Source: Ficedula albicollis (taxonomy: Eukaryota > Chordata > Aves > Passeriformes > Muscicapidae). Taken from it: DNA of 64,000 bases. A program made the position numbers and the translations under genes. Position 1 is the first letter of the stretch; every line of letters starts with the position of its first letter. A model generated the notes under the pieces. It worked only from the letters and a program-made list of their open reading frames with translations. It was not told the origin of the DNA and searched no databases. The stretch lies in assembly GCF_000247815.1 (NCBI RefSeq), contig NC_021673.1, forward strand, positions 112,626,479 to 112,690,478, written 5' to 3'. Shown here one piece after another: positions 12,670 to 24,860 of the stretch.

Positions 12670-13983
12670 GTTTGGCAACATAAGACCTGTAGACACCTAG
12701 TAATAGATATAGAATATTCTACAATATTTTGGGAGAAAAAGAATTATTCAGAAAACTTCAGCCATTAGAGTTAGCCAGAATTCTTTTGCAAGAGTATTAC
12801 TAGAAATAATGGTATGGGACAAGATTACAAGACATTTAGGAATGGGTGATTTAGTTCAGGGCAGACAGCATATATTCTCACCAAAGGAAAATTGTGTTAG
12901 ACAAACTAGCTTGAATGTGATTATTTTAATGTTCTGTTGTTGAAGGGATGAATTTGTGTCTGCAATTTATCTGATTTTCAAAACTATTTTTGATATTTGC
13001 CATGAAAGAGACCTAGTTTACAAAGGGGGAACTTCAGGCAGTTATCCAAATAGAGTAAAAATTATCTCAGGAAAGAGCATGTCAATTAACAATAACACTT
13101 CAGGTGGAAAAACATATACAATCAGCAGTCAATAAGCACCACTTCCCTTGACCTATTGCACAAATTGCACTGAAATCAATGTCAAGAATGGCTAGACCTA
13201 GTGGTAAAGCATATTAGGACTAACAAAATTACATTGGGTAACTGGGAAATGAATAGTAAAGCTGCATCAACACAGTTTATATCTGGAAATTAGATCAGTT
13301 CTGGTGCTCATTCATACCATAATTCCTCATTTCCAACCTCTGTTTTGCAGTCTTTCACTCTTCAATTCAGCAAATCCTTTTCAGAAAATGTGAATGCCTT
13401 CTTTTATTAAAAGGGTTAGATGAATTTAAGATATTTATATAATGCATTTATTCCAACAAATATCAAACCCTGGGTTTACCTATAGTGACTTTCAGAGATT
13501 CATACCCAATGTGCTACATCTGCTCCCTAGAGAAGTGAATTTCTAGCCTAGATCATTGTTTCATTTCTGTCTTTGTCTTGTGCCAGGGATACATCACACT
13601 CATGTCCTAAAGACCTTTTTTTGATTAGGCCATTAGGTATAATTCCCTTTCCAATGAAATCAGTTTGCCTTGTATTCTTTCAGTTTAACTTTCAATAAAA
13701 TATTTCCCTTAATGCAAGCCTAAAATTCTTCAGGAAGCACTCAGTCTCATCTCTAAGTTATTTAAGACAAATGGATATATATCTAATGTCATATTAACTT
13801 TATAATCAAGACTCATAAAGGAATTTTTACATTTTCTTTCATAATTGATAGAATTTGTGAGTGTACATGGCAGGTCAGATGGAAAATTACTACCAACAGT
13901 GCTCTACAGAAAAGACTGTGTAAGTACTACTAAAAAAAGAGGTATGAGAGAGAATCAATAGGAAGGAGCTGGGGTTCACTCAC

Positions 13984-14034
13984 CCCAAAACCATTGCCCC
14001 ACTTCAAGACTGGCTTACTGATATCAGACAATGT
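13984..14034 (-). other. Weak minus-strand exon-like segment
   Basis: Read on the minus strand, a pyrimidine-rich stretch ending TTGGTTGCTATCAG precedes 51 bases that are open in phase (17 codons, starting TLSDISK and ending WGNGFG), followed by a strong GTGAGT donor. The length is a multiple of three. However, no partner exon was found on this strand, the frame is short, and its upstream border lies in a palindrome. Chance is the likelier explanation. Confidence 0.15.
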
Positions 14035-14040
14035 CTGATA
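14022..14040. repeat. Perfect palindrome, 9-bp arms
   Basis: TATCAGACA, one A, then TGTCTGATA. The two arms are exact reverse complements. It could form a small hairpin or be a dimeric binding site; nothing adjacent indicates which. Confidence 0.7.
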
Positions 14041-17000
14041 GCAACCAAGAAGAAGCAATAGGCTAAAAATAACTTAATTGCTTATATATCCGTATGGGGT
14101 TTTTATTTGAAGCTTGACATGGCCTCTCAGGTTGATTGAAAGGTATATCCTTGCTGTAAAATATCAAATAGCCACAAAAGGGAGGTGCTAGAATTTCACA
14201 GCTCATTGAAGGAAAGGGTTGTTTGCCAAACAGTTCGGTATACAAGGGAATTTCTGAGTATATAATGAACCTTTATTCTAATAAAGCTTCAATTATTCAC
14301 TTGGATCATGTTTTCTGCTAGTTTCAAGGAAAATGCTAAATCCTTTTAGTCCTCCTAGGAGTTTTGAAAGGTAAGAGTGACCCTAGGATGTAAGGTATAA
14401 CATTAAGGGAAGAGGAACATTCCCAAAACCTGAAACACTGACACCCACACTGAGAGGGAAGCAGAAAGCTACTTGAAGGTGGAAATTGACATCTACTGCA
14501 GTGTCAATACAGTAAATGTAGTTTTTCTTTTACTCTTAGTTTTCATTTTTTGAATCTCTGTTGTCACTTTTTAATATTCTAAGTGCTATTACTTACATAA
14601 TTCCAACCAAAACAAAAATTAATGGAGCTGGGCAAAGTTACTTTTCACTGAAGGGAGATTGACAATAGAAATCAAGCCTCTGAGACACCTAAAAAAGTAC
14701 TCTAATATCCCACCATACCCTTAGTGTACCCACAGAGAAAGGAAAAAGCTTCCAACTCTAGTATGAAGGCCATGAAGGAGCAGGAGTACCAGTGACTGTC
14801 AGGAAGTTCCCTGATATGTAGTGATATTGTGAAAGGGTAATAGCTTGAACCCTGAAAACCAAGGAGGGATTTTTCCAAAAATCCAAAAGAAGTGGAAGAC
14901 TCAAATTAATATTCTCACTGTTTGATTTAGAGCAGAGATTTGGAAGAAGATAAAATTCCTTTCAGTACCATGCCCAGATCTGGGACATACGTTATTGTGG
15001 AGTTCCTTGAGCGTTATTGATGAAACTACTTTTTTTAGTATCATTTACTTAAAATTTCTTTCAGGCTGGTATTCTACTGTTAGATGAACACCTTAATGAC
15101 TATTTCATCCTTTTGGTCTCCTTCAAAACTAATTATTCACAGTGTGTGAAAATGCAATGAGAAACCAAGATAGACTTATCCAAGGATAATGTGTAACCTG
15201 GTCATTCAGGCAAGTGTTCTTGGGAAACAAGGGAATTTTATTTGTTCCTATGAAACTTTGAAATCAGGTTTTCAAACCACTTTGTTCTCTGGATATGTGT
15301 TTGCATATTTTATTGGCTGACCATGTTTTAAAAATAATGTTTAAAATATCTTGATCTTTAACCTTACATGTGTTAAAAGAAACCACTGTCAGTAAATGGT
15401 TGACTGGGAGACATGGTGATCTCCTTCTTGTTTTTATATCTTCTAATTTGTTTTCTTTGGTCAAGTATCTTCATCAGAAAGTTGAGGAGATGCATAAGAA
15501 TAAGAAACTCTTCTTTTGTCTGTTCCTTCCAGACAAAAGGGAACTCTGTGTACCTTTCAGCTGCTAATTACCTTCAAGAGAAACCTCTCTAGTTCCACCT
15601 TCTCATTCTCCCTATGGAGAGGAATATCTGTTTGAATCTCAATATCAATAATTTCCAAACTGCAGCGGCAGGAGGATGGCATATCTGCTCTTAGTACTCT
15701 CCCTTCTCAATCCCAGGGATGCTTGCAGGGGTGGGTGGTTCAGTATCTAACAGGGGTAAGATGTTGCCCATCAGCACCACTGAGCTATTCCTGCACAGTC
15801 TGTGGCCACCCCTCATTCCTATGCTTAGGAGTGAACCTGAATAGCTTTAATGACCAGCAATGATAATATTATTTCCAAAGCAGGCCATGGTTGTGACACA
15901 CAATGAAGGTGTTGCACTCTGAGGTGGAGCACTGAACACCAGAACAGATTGATGTATGGCAAATACCAAAACAGTGCAAACCATTTAGTTCCTTTTTTTC
16001 TGAGAAAAGTCTCTTTCATAAGAGCTTGATCCTTGTTGTCGTAATGCTAATGAGGCCTTCAACCAAATCTGCATTAGGCTATTTTCTGTGTCTTTGTGGA
16101 AATTACTGATTTGGAAAGCTACTGTGAATCATAGCATGCATCAGTTCCCTTCTCTGTTTCAAGGAATAAAATGATTTCTTCTTTCTCACTCTAAATTTCT
16201 GTTGTGGAGTGAACCTTTTCTCATTTTTTAAACTAATCTGTAAGATTAATCATTAAGATGTCTGGTAGCCATAGTGCTGTCACTTTTCATAATATTCCTT
16301 ATCCTGAATGCATGAGACAGAAATTCTACCTGCTCTTCTTAGAAGATGAGATAAAATCTATGTGTACAAAAAAGTCTGTTGACAGTTTTAGTAGATTCTT
16401 TGAAATGGTTTCTTACAGAAATTACATTCTCCATATAAATTTATCCTTCTATGAATTCTCTAGGAAATTATTTAGATATTACTGTAAACCGTATAGTGTG
16501 TAGTGGGTTTGGAGCTGATCAGCACATTGTTGGATTTTTTTTCCCCATTCAAAACGAAAAAAAAATAATTTATGAAACAAAGCTTGCAATACCTTTCCCC
16601 CAACCCACAATAGACATTCAACACAGACTAATTGTAGCTGAGAGCATTCCTGCTGATTTATGCTATTATAATCCTTTTGGAGCAGAAAGGCTTAAGAAGG
16701 CACAACACAAAGTCTCTTCCAGTTTCTAGAATTACAGTTTGCATAACAAGGCACATTCATCTTACATGTTAAACTGTTAAGAATTTTTTACTTTTCCAAG
16801 CAAATAAGCATGGAAAATGTAGGCCTAAAAAGACTTAACATAAGTACCCCTACTGTAAAGCATTTGGGGTGAGTTATAGTGTAGGTGTGCTTTACTAGCA
16901 TGAAAGATTCTCAGAAGTGCTCATGACCTACAAAGGAAGGCAAAAATATGATTGTTATTAACCTAGAGAATTTTGTTTGTAACTTTCTACAAGATCTTTT

Positions 17001-17190
17001 TTGTCAGTTACTAAGTGCTAAGTCAAGTTACTTTGACACCAAATATTCTTATGAAGTATTTGCAAGATTAAGCTGTAACTCTGTGACCTTAATGATGATC
17101 TTAATGTAATTTTGAAGTAAATCTGAATGAACATGAGTTTATGTAGCTAATAAGAATGTGAATTCCAAACAATTAATCCATGCAGTTGAA

Positions 17191-17334
17191 AATCACAGAA
17201 TCACAGAATATTCTGAGTTGGAAGGCACCCACAAGGGATCATTGAGTCCAGCTCTCAAGTCAGTGGCCCATATAGAGATTGAAACCACAGCCTTGGTCTT
17301 ATTAGCACCATGGTCTAATTAACAAGCAGATAAA
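17191..17334 (-). mobile_element. tRNA-Ile-derived SINE with CR1 tail (TguSINE1-like)
   Basis: On the minus strand, 17264-17334 aligns along its length with a nuclear tRNA-Ile. The reverse complement of the anticodon-loop region is visible as CTTATTAGCACCA, and the T-arm region as AGATTGAAACC with substitutions in the pol III B box. The rest (17191-17263) is a CR1 3' end: AATCACAGAATCACAGAATA, then TTCTGAGTTGGAAGGCACCC on the plus strand. This tRNA-head/CR1-tail structure is the one published for TguSINE1 of passerine birds, which would be moved by CR1 reverse transcriptase. The copy is decayed. The assignment to that family is from memory of its architecture, not from an alignment. Confidence 0.85.
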
Positions 17335-20300
17335 ATATGGTTATCTTCTGAACTTTTGGAAATTTCTTCAGGAAGTTGTTTATTACTCTGGCACTATTAA
17401 ACCTAGCTATTTTAGATGTAAATAAGAGGAAGAAAGTAAAAACTTGAAAGAAAAAGAAAAGAAGGGCTTGAAATGAAGCTCTTCTGACTCCTGATTCTGA
17501 TATTTTTAAAATTTAATAAGTTTGTGACTCAGAAATAAATTCTAACATCTCTGTAAAGTGTTACAGAAAAATCAGTCTTATTTTAGGGTCAAGTCAGCTT
17601 GCATACACTGATTTCCCAGTAAAAAAATCTCACAGACCAGGATCAGGGTAAGGTTTCCTTCCTAAGGGAAGTGTGTTACAAAACCTGTTAAAAGACATTT
17701 CTACCTTAGCAGTGTTTTCATAGACATACAAAACAAGACAGATGATCACAGCCACCAGCTGACCAAGGATTCATCAGCCTTTTGCCAGGCCTTTCCTGCA
17801 GTTTGTGCACATACACTTATTAATGTTTATATACATGTTGGAACTTATGGTCCAGTAGAATTGCTAGCAATGTCCATCTCTTTCTGCTTTGCTTAGTACA
17901 AGAGAGATCCATCCCTAGTGTCTCTTCCTATTCTGTTCAGTCTGGTGCTTAGAGTCTGAGGAAAAAAATAAAAGGATGTGGGGATAAAAAGAAAACAAAC
18001 CCAAACAATCATTCTTTTTAATTAGAGGTAGAATCTGCTGGGAAAGAAAAAAAAAAGTTCATGCAACAAGGTAAAAAGCTGCTGGTGGAAGAATTGACCT
18101 CACAGATGTTCCTTTGATGGTTTGTTTCTAAGTGACATTACTGACATGCAGCAATTCAACAAACAAAGAAACCCCTACTTATTAAATTCTTTCGTGTTTT
18201 ACAGAAGATCTTTTTTGTTTATTTGTCTGATACCCCTTAACTCAAAGGTTGAATCATGATCTTCTCAGTATCAAGTCATGTCACTATAGCACTGGAGAAT
18301 TATTTGACCTGCAGTCAAAATTTCTGCTTTTGTGAATCAAGGTCTGGTGCCCAATGGTATCACCATTCACACCCCTCTATTTAAAGAACTGTGTACTGTA
18401 AGAAATATGGGCCACTAAAACTAGTAATATTCCTACTTAATTGTCTTAATACCACAGGTGTCCCTGAGGTAAAAAAAGGGAGAAAGTATCCTTTAAATAT
18501 CCATGACTATGCAGGGGAAAAAAAAAATAAAATTCCATAATCTTTACTCTCCAGGCATTAGAAAAAACTCAGTTTTTAAATGAAATGCCTAACTGAATTA
18601 TCAAATTCCTACATTTCTTTAGAAAAAACCCCAGACCAAAGCAAAGAGATTACACTCCTTCAGGAGACACTAGGATCAAGCCAACGCTGAAGTCCTGCAG
18701 ACTTCACTGCATCCTGTGACTGCAGAACTTTGTCCTATGCATCAAAACTGTGACCTGATCAGCCACTGATGCATCTGAAAGGGATACTGGCTTCTCCATA
18801 AATTAGCTCAAAAACATCCTTTTGCTCTCAAAACTAATAATTAGGTTTGGCTGCCTGTTGCATTAATATTCTGATTGAGTCATTTGAACTCATCGAGTTA
18901 TTGATTCAAATTTAATTGTAACATTAACTTGATGTTTACACTGTTTAAATGTAATTAGCTCTAAGAAAGTTTGGGAAATTTACATAATAGAAAGCTTATT
19001 GAAGATGTATCTTTTTCCCTCACGTTTTCATATGAATCTGGCTATTCTGCCAGCATATTATTGTATCAAAACTAAGGCAAAGAGAACTTCAGCTAGAAAT
19101 TCTGTAAACTACACATTTTTGCTTACTAGCTACTATCTAGTGTTGTTATATTGGCAAAACTCAAATGTCAGCTTGATTAGTCATTTATCTTCCTAATCAA
19201 AATAGTTATGAAAATTGGTTAAAGATTTAATATATAAAGATATAAAAATGATTACTTTTTTGTATAATAATTTTCATTTCTTTCACATTGAATCTTTGAC
19301 AGGTTTTTTTCCTATAAGTTTTGTAAGAATTTGGGAATGGGTGGGAAATTTTGCCAAAATCTTAGCTATGCTTTCACTATTATCCTTGTGGACACATGAA
19401 GTAAACAATGATCTCCAGAAAAGTGAACTAAACCCAAAGTTTAGAATCAGAAATTACTTTTTCATTATATGGGAGCTGAGCTGCATTTTTTTTTTTCATT
19501 TAGGTCAATATGTAAGAACAACAAAATCAGAAGGAATTCATTACCTAAACTGACATGTGCCCATTGTCAGTTTTACTTTATATTTGGCCTTTCTAAACAA
19601 CAGGGACATTATTTTAAAACAGTTATAAGGCAGATGAAAAATATACTAATGGAGGAAATATCCAGGAGGGCTCCGAGACAGATACATGCATGAGAAAGAC
19701 ATGAAAATATGTTATCTATAAAAGCATAAAAGAACTTCACTTGACTTGCATGACTTTTTGTATCAAGCATGCTACAGCAGTCTTTTGATTTTAATATGAA
19801 ACTATAGTAAGGATCATTGCACTAATGCATGAGGATTTGTGATAATGTTGCAGAAATTTTACTGTCAAAACTGAACTGCAGTGTAATGACTTTTGTTATC
19901 ATGGTTTCTAATAACTATTCAGCATGAATTGACCCTACATATGTTTTACTGCAATAATATGTCAGTTATCCAGAAAGCAAAAAAAAAAGGAACAGAAATT
20001 AATTGACTCCCTCGACCCAAAATATTACTATAATGTGGCCACCTGAAGATGTACCACCAGGTAATGGATATGAGAATGAATATTTTACTTACATTTTAAT
20101 GCAATTAGAATTTGCATTATAGTTTTTCAATAAAATTATGTGAATAAAACAAATTGTCAATATTTAGCAAGACAATGCCACTTGCAGTGTTAAGGACAGA
20201 CAGTAGACAGAAGTAAATAGTTACTTAACTTATAAAAACATGTAATACCTACATGTTTCAGACCTTTAACTAGAAGAATAAAAGCTAATGTCTACAATGC

Positions 20301-21040
20301 AACCATAGGCACAGTAGCACAATACATTGGAAGTATCAATTTTGACCCATGAAACAGATATTCTAAGATCATTCAGTACAAAAAGAAAGATATTGTAGAA
20401 AACTAGAGTTTTGTTTAAAGCATAATCACATTCCTGGTGCTAATGTGCCAGCCCACTGAGATTTTCAGAAGAAACTGCTGCTATATATCTGAAGGGAAGA
20501 AGCTCTATTATTCAAGATTTTGTTTTACTGAAGGTCTACCACATAATGATCAATCTACAAGTCTTTTATGCACAGAATTTTGCCACACCAAAATGCTCAT
20601 GTAAAAGCTAATAACCTATCAACATTACAACTCCCCCCCAAATCCATTAAAAAACCCCAACACTTACACTCAAAACTAAGTATTTAGGGGAAATACTAGG
20701 TACTAAATGGAATGTATTTAAAGATAGTATCCATATCCATTTTAGTTTATTCCAAAGCCATCTTGGAAAAATGGAAATGTATGATTCATGTTTCAATGAA
20801 GATTGCACGTTCAGCATGATGGACATGCCATCGATCATTGATAGAAAAGTCACTGATAGACTATCCGTTGACAGTGGAAGATACAGATATAAGGGATATA
20901 TAAAAAATGTCTTGTGGACAGCAGAGTTTTTTCCAGAGAGTAAACTAAGAAAAAAAAAAATTGGGATAAGAGCATCTCAAGGTAAAGAACTATACAGAAA
21001 TACTTTTATTGTTTAGAATGATATTTGATCAAATTAAACA

Positions 21041-21178
21041 TTAGAATCATAGAAAGGTTTTGGTTGGAAGGGACCCCTAGAGACCATCTAGTTCCAGCTC
21101 CCCTGTTTGGGCAGGGACACCTTCTACTAGACCAGGTTGCCCAAATCGCCATCCAATTTGGCCTTGAGTGTTTCCAGT
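21041..21178 (-). mobile_element. CR1 LINE 3'-end fragment
   Basis: On the plus strand it begins TTAGAATCATAGAAAGG and continues TTGGTTGGAAGGGACCCCTA, then GGCAGGGACACCTTCTACTA, ending in TTTCCAG. This is the reverse complement of an avian CR1 3' end. It is truncated and lies inside the large predicted intron, about 500 bases before the next exon. Confidence 0.93.
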
Positions 21179-21686
21179 TAAAATGAAGAAAAAGAAAATA
21201 AGAAAAAAAAAAGAAAATGAAAAATAAGTTGCCTTTTACACTAATACTTGTAAAATTGTCTTAATTTTGAATAATTTTGTATGCATAGGGAAGAAATTTC
21301 TCAGGAATTAAATAGGGATGAACACACTTTCTTCTTGAACATTCATGTCATTGTAGTAGTGCCCGTATAATACAGAGCACCAAGAGAAATCATTATTTTG
21401 ACACTCCTCCAGAATTGATTTTCTATTGCTGCTCTAATTCCCTTATTAGCAAAATCCCACAAAGAAAATGCACCTTCTTTTTATAGGCAGTGTATATCAG
21501 CATGTTTTTTTCCTTTTGTTGTAGTTCCTAAATACTTTCTTCATGTGAGAGTGGTAGGAATATTTTAATAGTTGGACTGGTTATTCATTGAACAAAAGGA
21601 AGAGTTGTCAAAAGGTTTTAGATTAAGTTGTCTCTGTAATACTTAAATTAACATTTCAAAAAGAATTCATCTTCTTCCTACAATAG

Positions 21687-21745
21687 GGCTGCTGGACTGT
21701 CCAAAATTTCAAATATTGCCATCACTGATTCCTATGACAATCCTG
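21687..21745 (+). CDS. Internal coding exon of the same unrecognised gene (second from last)
   Basis: This is a 59-base segment after a strong polypyrimidine acceptor (CTTCTTCCTACAATAG) and before GTATAT. One leading base completes the Arg codon split from 10286. Nineteen codons follow (AAGLSKISNIAITDSYDNP), and a single G remains, which joins AC at 21996 to make Asp. The two other frames contain stops. The DNPDY formed at the next junction resembles the NPxY-type motifs of cytoplasmic receptor tails, but this is a short match and no membrane segment is visible in the window. The donor is less than ideal. Confidence 0.65.
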
Positions 21746-21995
21746 GTATATGTATTGTAAAGCTGATTATAAGCTCCTACAGAACTGCAACATCCTCATC
21801 ACCACTTTATTCATAAACAAGATTTTTAAAAGCAATTATTATACAGGATTATTATATAGCACTGCTGATGAACTAGATCCTGTTGGTATTGCATTCCTAT
21901 TTTTCTATATTTTACTATGTTTATTTTATTGTATTCAAATAGAGAAGGAAGCAATAATATATGCCAACCCATTTGCAATTTTCTTTTGCTTCCAG
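21746..21995 (+). other. Predicted short intron, 250 bp
   Basis: It is bounded by GTATAT and a very good acceptor, TTTTCTTTTGCTTCCAG. It is strongly AT-rich and has no repeat. A 250-base intron after an 11-kb one is unremarkable in birds. Confidence 0.6.
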
Positions 21996-22102
21996 ACTAC
22001 ATTGAGATGCGTGATAATATCATCAATACTATGTCCAGAAGAGGGAAACTGTTGAGGGAAAAATCTGGTTCACAAATATTACCAAGTGCTACTAAATTCT
22101 GA
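21996..22102 (+). CDS. Terminal coding exon with stop codon, unrecognised gene
   Basis: It starts just after TTTTCTTTTGCTTCCAG. The leading AC completes an Asp codon, then 34 codons follow (starting YIEMRDNIINTM, ending SGSQILPSATKF) and TGA at 22100-22102. The tail is basic in its middle (MSRRGK, LREK), fitting a cytosolic C-terminus. No hydrophobic segment, zinc ligand set or retention signal is visible. Together the three exons encode about 80 C-terminal residues of a protein I cannot name. A reading through this exon from upstream intron sequence is also open from 21917, but the splice junction gives the consistent frame. Confidence 0.65.
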
Positions 22103-22743
22103 GAATGCAGAAGCCAGATATCCTCACATTCAAAGAAGTAAAATATCCAGCTGATAACCTTACATAGATATTTTTCTCTGTAGAGAGATTTGAAGAAAGT
22201 GTATCATAATTCTACATTCAGAAAAAAATACTTTAAATTCCTGCTATATTTCCTGCTGAATTTAAATAACAATATTCCTAGCATTACCTCTGCTATGATA
22301 TCAACAGAACATAATTTATCCTCACTTGGTGAAGAGAGATAGGTAATTACTTCTTCTGATTTTTGTGTTTTAAATACCCAACTTGTTCCCCAGGTATGGT
22401 TATCCCTAAGAATATATGACTTAAAACCAATTTTGTTGTGAAATACAGAAGACATATATAGTTAGCAAGAACAACTGGGAAGGGATTTTCTTGTTTATAT
22501 TTATCAGGAGCAAACGGAATCCAGTGAATTTTAAATGCAATGCTAACTGGTGGTAAGAAGAAATGAGCAGTGAAAATATGGGTATGAGATAAAAAATGGT
22601 TTGCTAAAAGTAAAGTACTAGCAAGTAATCCGAATTGCGCATCTAATTTATAATTTGAACACTTCTCCACTGTACTTTGAGAAAATGGAGTGAAATATCA
22701 ATATACCAGGACATGGTTCCTTTGTAGGGCCTGAGTTAATAAA
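22103..22743 (+). other. Probable 3' UTR with AATAAA signal
   Basis: After the TGA the sequence is AT-rich with no repeat. The first canonical AATAAA that I find is at 22738-22743, which would give a 3' UTR of about 640 bases. No clear GU-rich downstream element follows, so the true end could differ. Assignment depends on the terminal exon being real. Confidence 0.4.
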
Positions 22744-23007
22744 GTTTCCTCCCCAAAACTTATAACTTAAATGCATATTAATTTTCAGAAATGTAGACCT
22801 TGAAGGCAAACAAGCAATAATGTGACCAAAATACCTGAACAGTACATTTGACTGATTACAGTTGGTAATGATAAGCTTTTATTTTGACAGCTATGTATAA
22901 ACACAAGAAAAAGAAACAGAAAATACTTCCTGTGTCAATCAGGACTACATTACCACGACAAAGTTCTGCAATATCACTTGACTTAGGTTTCCCAGCACTG
23001 CTAATTT

Positions 23008-23050
23008 AAAAAAAAAAAAAAAGAAAAAGGAAAGAAAGAAAGAAAAATAA
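23008..23050. repeat. A-rich / (GAAA)n tract
   Basis: A run of about fifteen A followed by GAAAAAGGAAAGAAAGAAAG. It is a simple repeat without an adjoining retroelement. Confidence 0.85.
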
Positions 23051-24589
23051 GTTTTAAAAACCTTAGATGAACTGCTCTGTAAAAATAATAAAAAATCCCA
23101 CCACAGCAAGTAAGAAAAATGAAAACATGAAAGGGTAAAATAGCCAAGAAGAAAATAATTTGGGTGATAGCACTGCAGGTATTCTACTATTATTAAGTAG
23201 CTATACTGAAGATATGAATTTTAGAGAAGAGATAAATGAATTGAATGAGTGATATCATCACTTTACCTGCTGACAGCCTCTAACATCACCTCCCACCCTG
23301 ATGCAATTTTCATAGATTTCTGTGAGATCTGCCTTAAATAGAAAGATTTCATATTCTTGAGATAACCACAGGTTTTCTTTATTAATTTGATCCAGAGAAA
23401 CCCAAAGAGAAAAGTAATTGACTACTTAGTGGAAAATACCTTTCTAGAGAATATAATTATAGGTCACTTACACAGTGTCCCTGAATCATTCACATATGAA
23501 CATCTGCAAAAGATAGGTGACAAGATTATGGTTCCAGTGAAACAAATGGAAAAACTACAAATGAATTTTGGGTGGTTAGGATTTTTCTGAATGTATTTGT
23601 AGTAAAGTATGTTATTAATAAATTATTTTTACAGAAAATAACAATGCAAATAGTTACAATAATAGCTACTAAAAAGAACACATCCTCTATTTTACTGCAG
23701 AAGATCTTTCTGCATAAAAGCCAGAATCTTAACTGCCAGAGAATACAAGTTTATTCATACCTTTTACTTTTCCTAACTCTGATTTTCCAAATTGTTAGTA
23801 AAGATGACTCAACTGAATACATGTGTGTTTCCTTAATAATTTCAATGTTTCCAATTGGAGCAACGTGATTTTAAAGACTTTTATAATTTTTTGAATCTCA
23901 TAGTCTAATGCCAGGTGAAGTTGTTCGCAATGTACGCTTCTGTAATCAGAAAAAAATCCATTTTTTAAAAATCTGATTTTGATTGAGCTTTCTCTGATTA
24001 TAATGATATTGCATGATCTTTGACATAGAATTCTGTATTAATTTTCATTATTTTTCCATTAGAAACCACTTACAGGAAAGACAGCCCAAGGAGTTTTTTA
24101 ATCATAGCTTAGTTGAATACTGAAATTTCACTGTTTGACATTCAGAACTTCTTTTAATTTCATCACCATAAAACAACAGGATGGCTGATTTCCATACTTC
24201 AAAACATTTATTCAAATATATTTTAAATGTACAGCCTTAAAGTGCATGTTTAAAACAACATGGGTAGTGACTGAGTGCTACTGAGCTGAGAAGAGCACAA
24301 AAATCCCCCATCAAGCAAATGCAAAACTCATGAAATTTATGTATTTTGTTGCCAGTCATATTTGGGAGGTATTTTCTTTATACACATAATACACACACAA
24401 TAATTTCCATCATACATATAATGTATGTGTACATTATAAGGTGGAGTGGAGGACAGTTTACAGTTATCACACCTTGTAGAAACCTGGACTAACTAAGCCC
24501 AAACTTCCATGAGAGGAGTGCTACAATCCAAGGCAATATTTCAAAACCTCCTGATGCAAAAGCCTGAGTGTAAAACCTTTTAGAGGAGG

Positions 24590-24860
24590 AGGATTCTGCT
24601 CAAGAGCCGTGCAAGGGGACTCTGTAATCCCATTTGCAGAGCCATGTGTGCCCCTGCAGAAAGCAGAGCGAGCAGAACCACTAGAGCAGCTGGAGCAAAT
24701 GTCAGCATCGTCTGCTCCCTGGACGGAGCCTGCTGACCCAGCAGGAGCCAGGGCAGCCCTCTGGCCTGGCAGTCTGAAACTGAGAGTGAAACAGCACCAT
24801 AGGCAGTGGGCTGCAGCCACCTGTCCCACTGGTTGCCTCACCAAAATCCGAACAAAGGAA
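24590..24860. other. GC-rich patch open on both strands
   Basis: About 270 bases are clearly richer in G and C than the surrounding AT-rich sequence. The plus strand is open for 97 codons (24609-24902) and the minus strand for 115 (24521-24868). The plus translation is Ala- and Glu-rich (KAERAEPLEQLEQM), and an inverted motif GCTGACCCAGCAGG lies inside. I do not recognise a protein or transposon. It may be a retrocopy remnant, an old LTR piece or an exon. Confidence 0.3.

Larger units (their letters stand above)
10287..21686 (+). other. Predicted intron, about 11.4 kb
   Basis: It runs from a GTAGGA donor to a CTTCTTCCTACAATAG acceptor. It holds the AT tract near 10.5 kb, tandem duplications at 10795-10947, 12122-12265 and 12483-12669, a CR1 piece (11340-11425), the tRNA-derived SINE (17191-17334) and a CR1 piece at 21041-21178. 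An additional small exon within it cannot be excluded, although the exons on either side join in phase without one. Confidence 0.5.
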
